From MGOM01 sp035455265 (GTDB taxonomy: Bacteria > Chloroflexota > Anaerolineae > Anaerolineales > E44-bin32): DNA of 6,402 nucleotides. Location: assembly GCA_035455265.1 (NCBI GenBank), contig DATIFK010000139.1, positions 1-6,402 on the forward strand, given 5' to 3'. Position numbers and translations under genes: made by a program. Below the pieces are notes generated by a model. That model made no database searches. It was not told the DNA's origin and was given only the letters and a program-made list of their open reading frames with translations. Shown here piece after piece: positions 6,281-6,402 of the stretch (position 1 is the stretch's first letter; each line of letters starts with the position of its first letter).

Positions 6281-6402
6281 TTGACACCGTTTGTACAAGG
6301 CTCCTTCGACCATATCCCAAGCGAGGTTCGCGAGTTCTTCTCCGTTCTCGCTTTCGATGTCACCTGGTTGAACGCGAAATGGAAGATCTATCGCCAGCTC
6401 TT
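6281..6402 (+). CDS. Probable first integron cassette gene, N-terminal part only, function unknown
   Basis: An open frame of 40 complete codons running off the right edge. The upstream in-frame stop TAG (6254-6256) lies inside the GTTAGGC core, so the whole frame begins at the cassette boundary. The start is TTG 6281, with AAGGGGG six bases upstream and 22 bases separating it from the core, typical for cassette genes. The visible protein begins MTPFVQGSFDHIPSEV and continues with FDVTWLNAKWKIYRQLF: rich in aromatic residues, apparently helical and soluble, with no signal peptide or membrane segment. I cannot assign a family from 40 residues; it is not obviously any known resistance determinant. 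Its cassette status would need an attC beyond the right edge; otherwise it could be an ordinary flanking gene. Confidence 0.65.
   Translation, partial: MTPFVQGSFDHIPSEVREFFSVLAFDVTWLNAKWKIYRQL

Overview
The window is GC-rich bacterial DNA with dense short-gap gene packing, G-rich Shine-Dalgarno sequences and some GTG/TTG starts. I cannot name the organism. An uncultivated soil or sediment bacterium fits, and the small membrane proteins vaguely recall ones I associate with Chloroflexota, but that is a weak impression. No intergenic gap exceeds about 240 bases.

Left block (minus strand, 1-2786): a complete dihydropyrimidinase/hydantoinase (2786 down to 1362) is followed 76 bases later by a class-III PLP aminotransferase (1285 down past base 1, truncated by the window edge). 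Together they suit the reductive degradation of pyrimidines or a related cyclic amide: ring opening, then transamination of the beta-amino acid product. The gap between them carries a four-unit heptamer tandem repeat. The hydantoinase has a TATAAT hexamer only 9 bases before its ATG, suggesting a very short leader or leaderless mRNA.

Middle block (plus strand, 3022-4905): three membrane proteins lie in one direction. They are a 56-residue two-helix protein, a 179-residue protein with about five helices, and a 280-residue CPBP (CAAX-protease-like) protein with its motifs intact. The first two are not recognised functionally. The CPBP gene is visibly less GC-rich than its neighbours. The gaps (2787-3021, 3193-3399, 3940-4062) hold only weak hairpins and no further gene.

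Right block (5083-6402): an integron platform. A full-length integron integrase (minus strand, 6070 down to 5108) carries the IntI-specific insertion and ends at a hairpin terminator. Its 210-base 5' region, shared with a divergent gene, holds a leader hairpin, an 11-bp palindrome, a second dyad, and a GTTRRRY core site (GTTAGGC, 6252-6258) at the expected attI position. A plus-strand reading frame opens directly at this core site and starts at TTG 6281. It runs off the right edge and is most simply the first gene cassette. A cassette promoter hexamer (TACAAT, 6241-6246) abuts the core. The integrase would insert cassettes at attI, and that promoter could express them. Whether a cassette array follows cannot be seen here.
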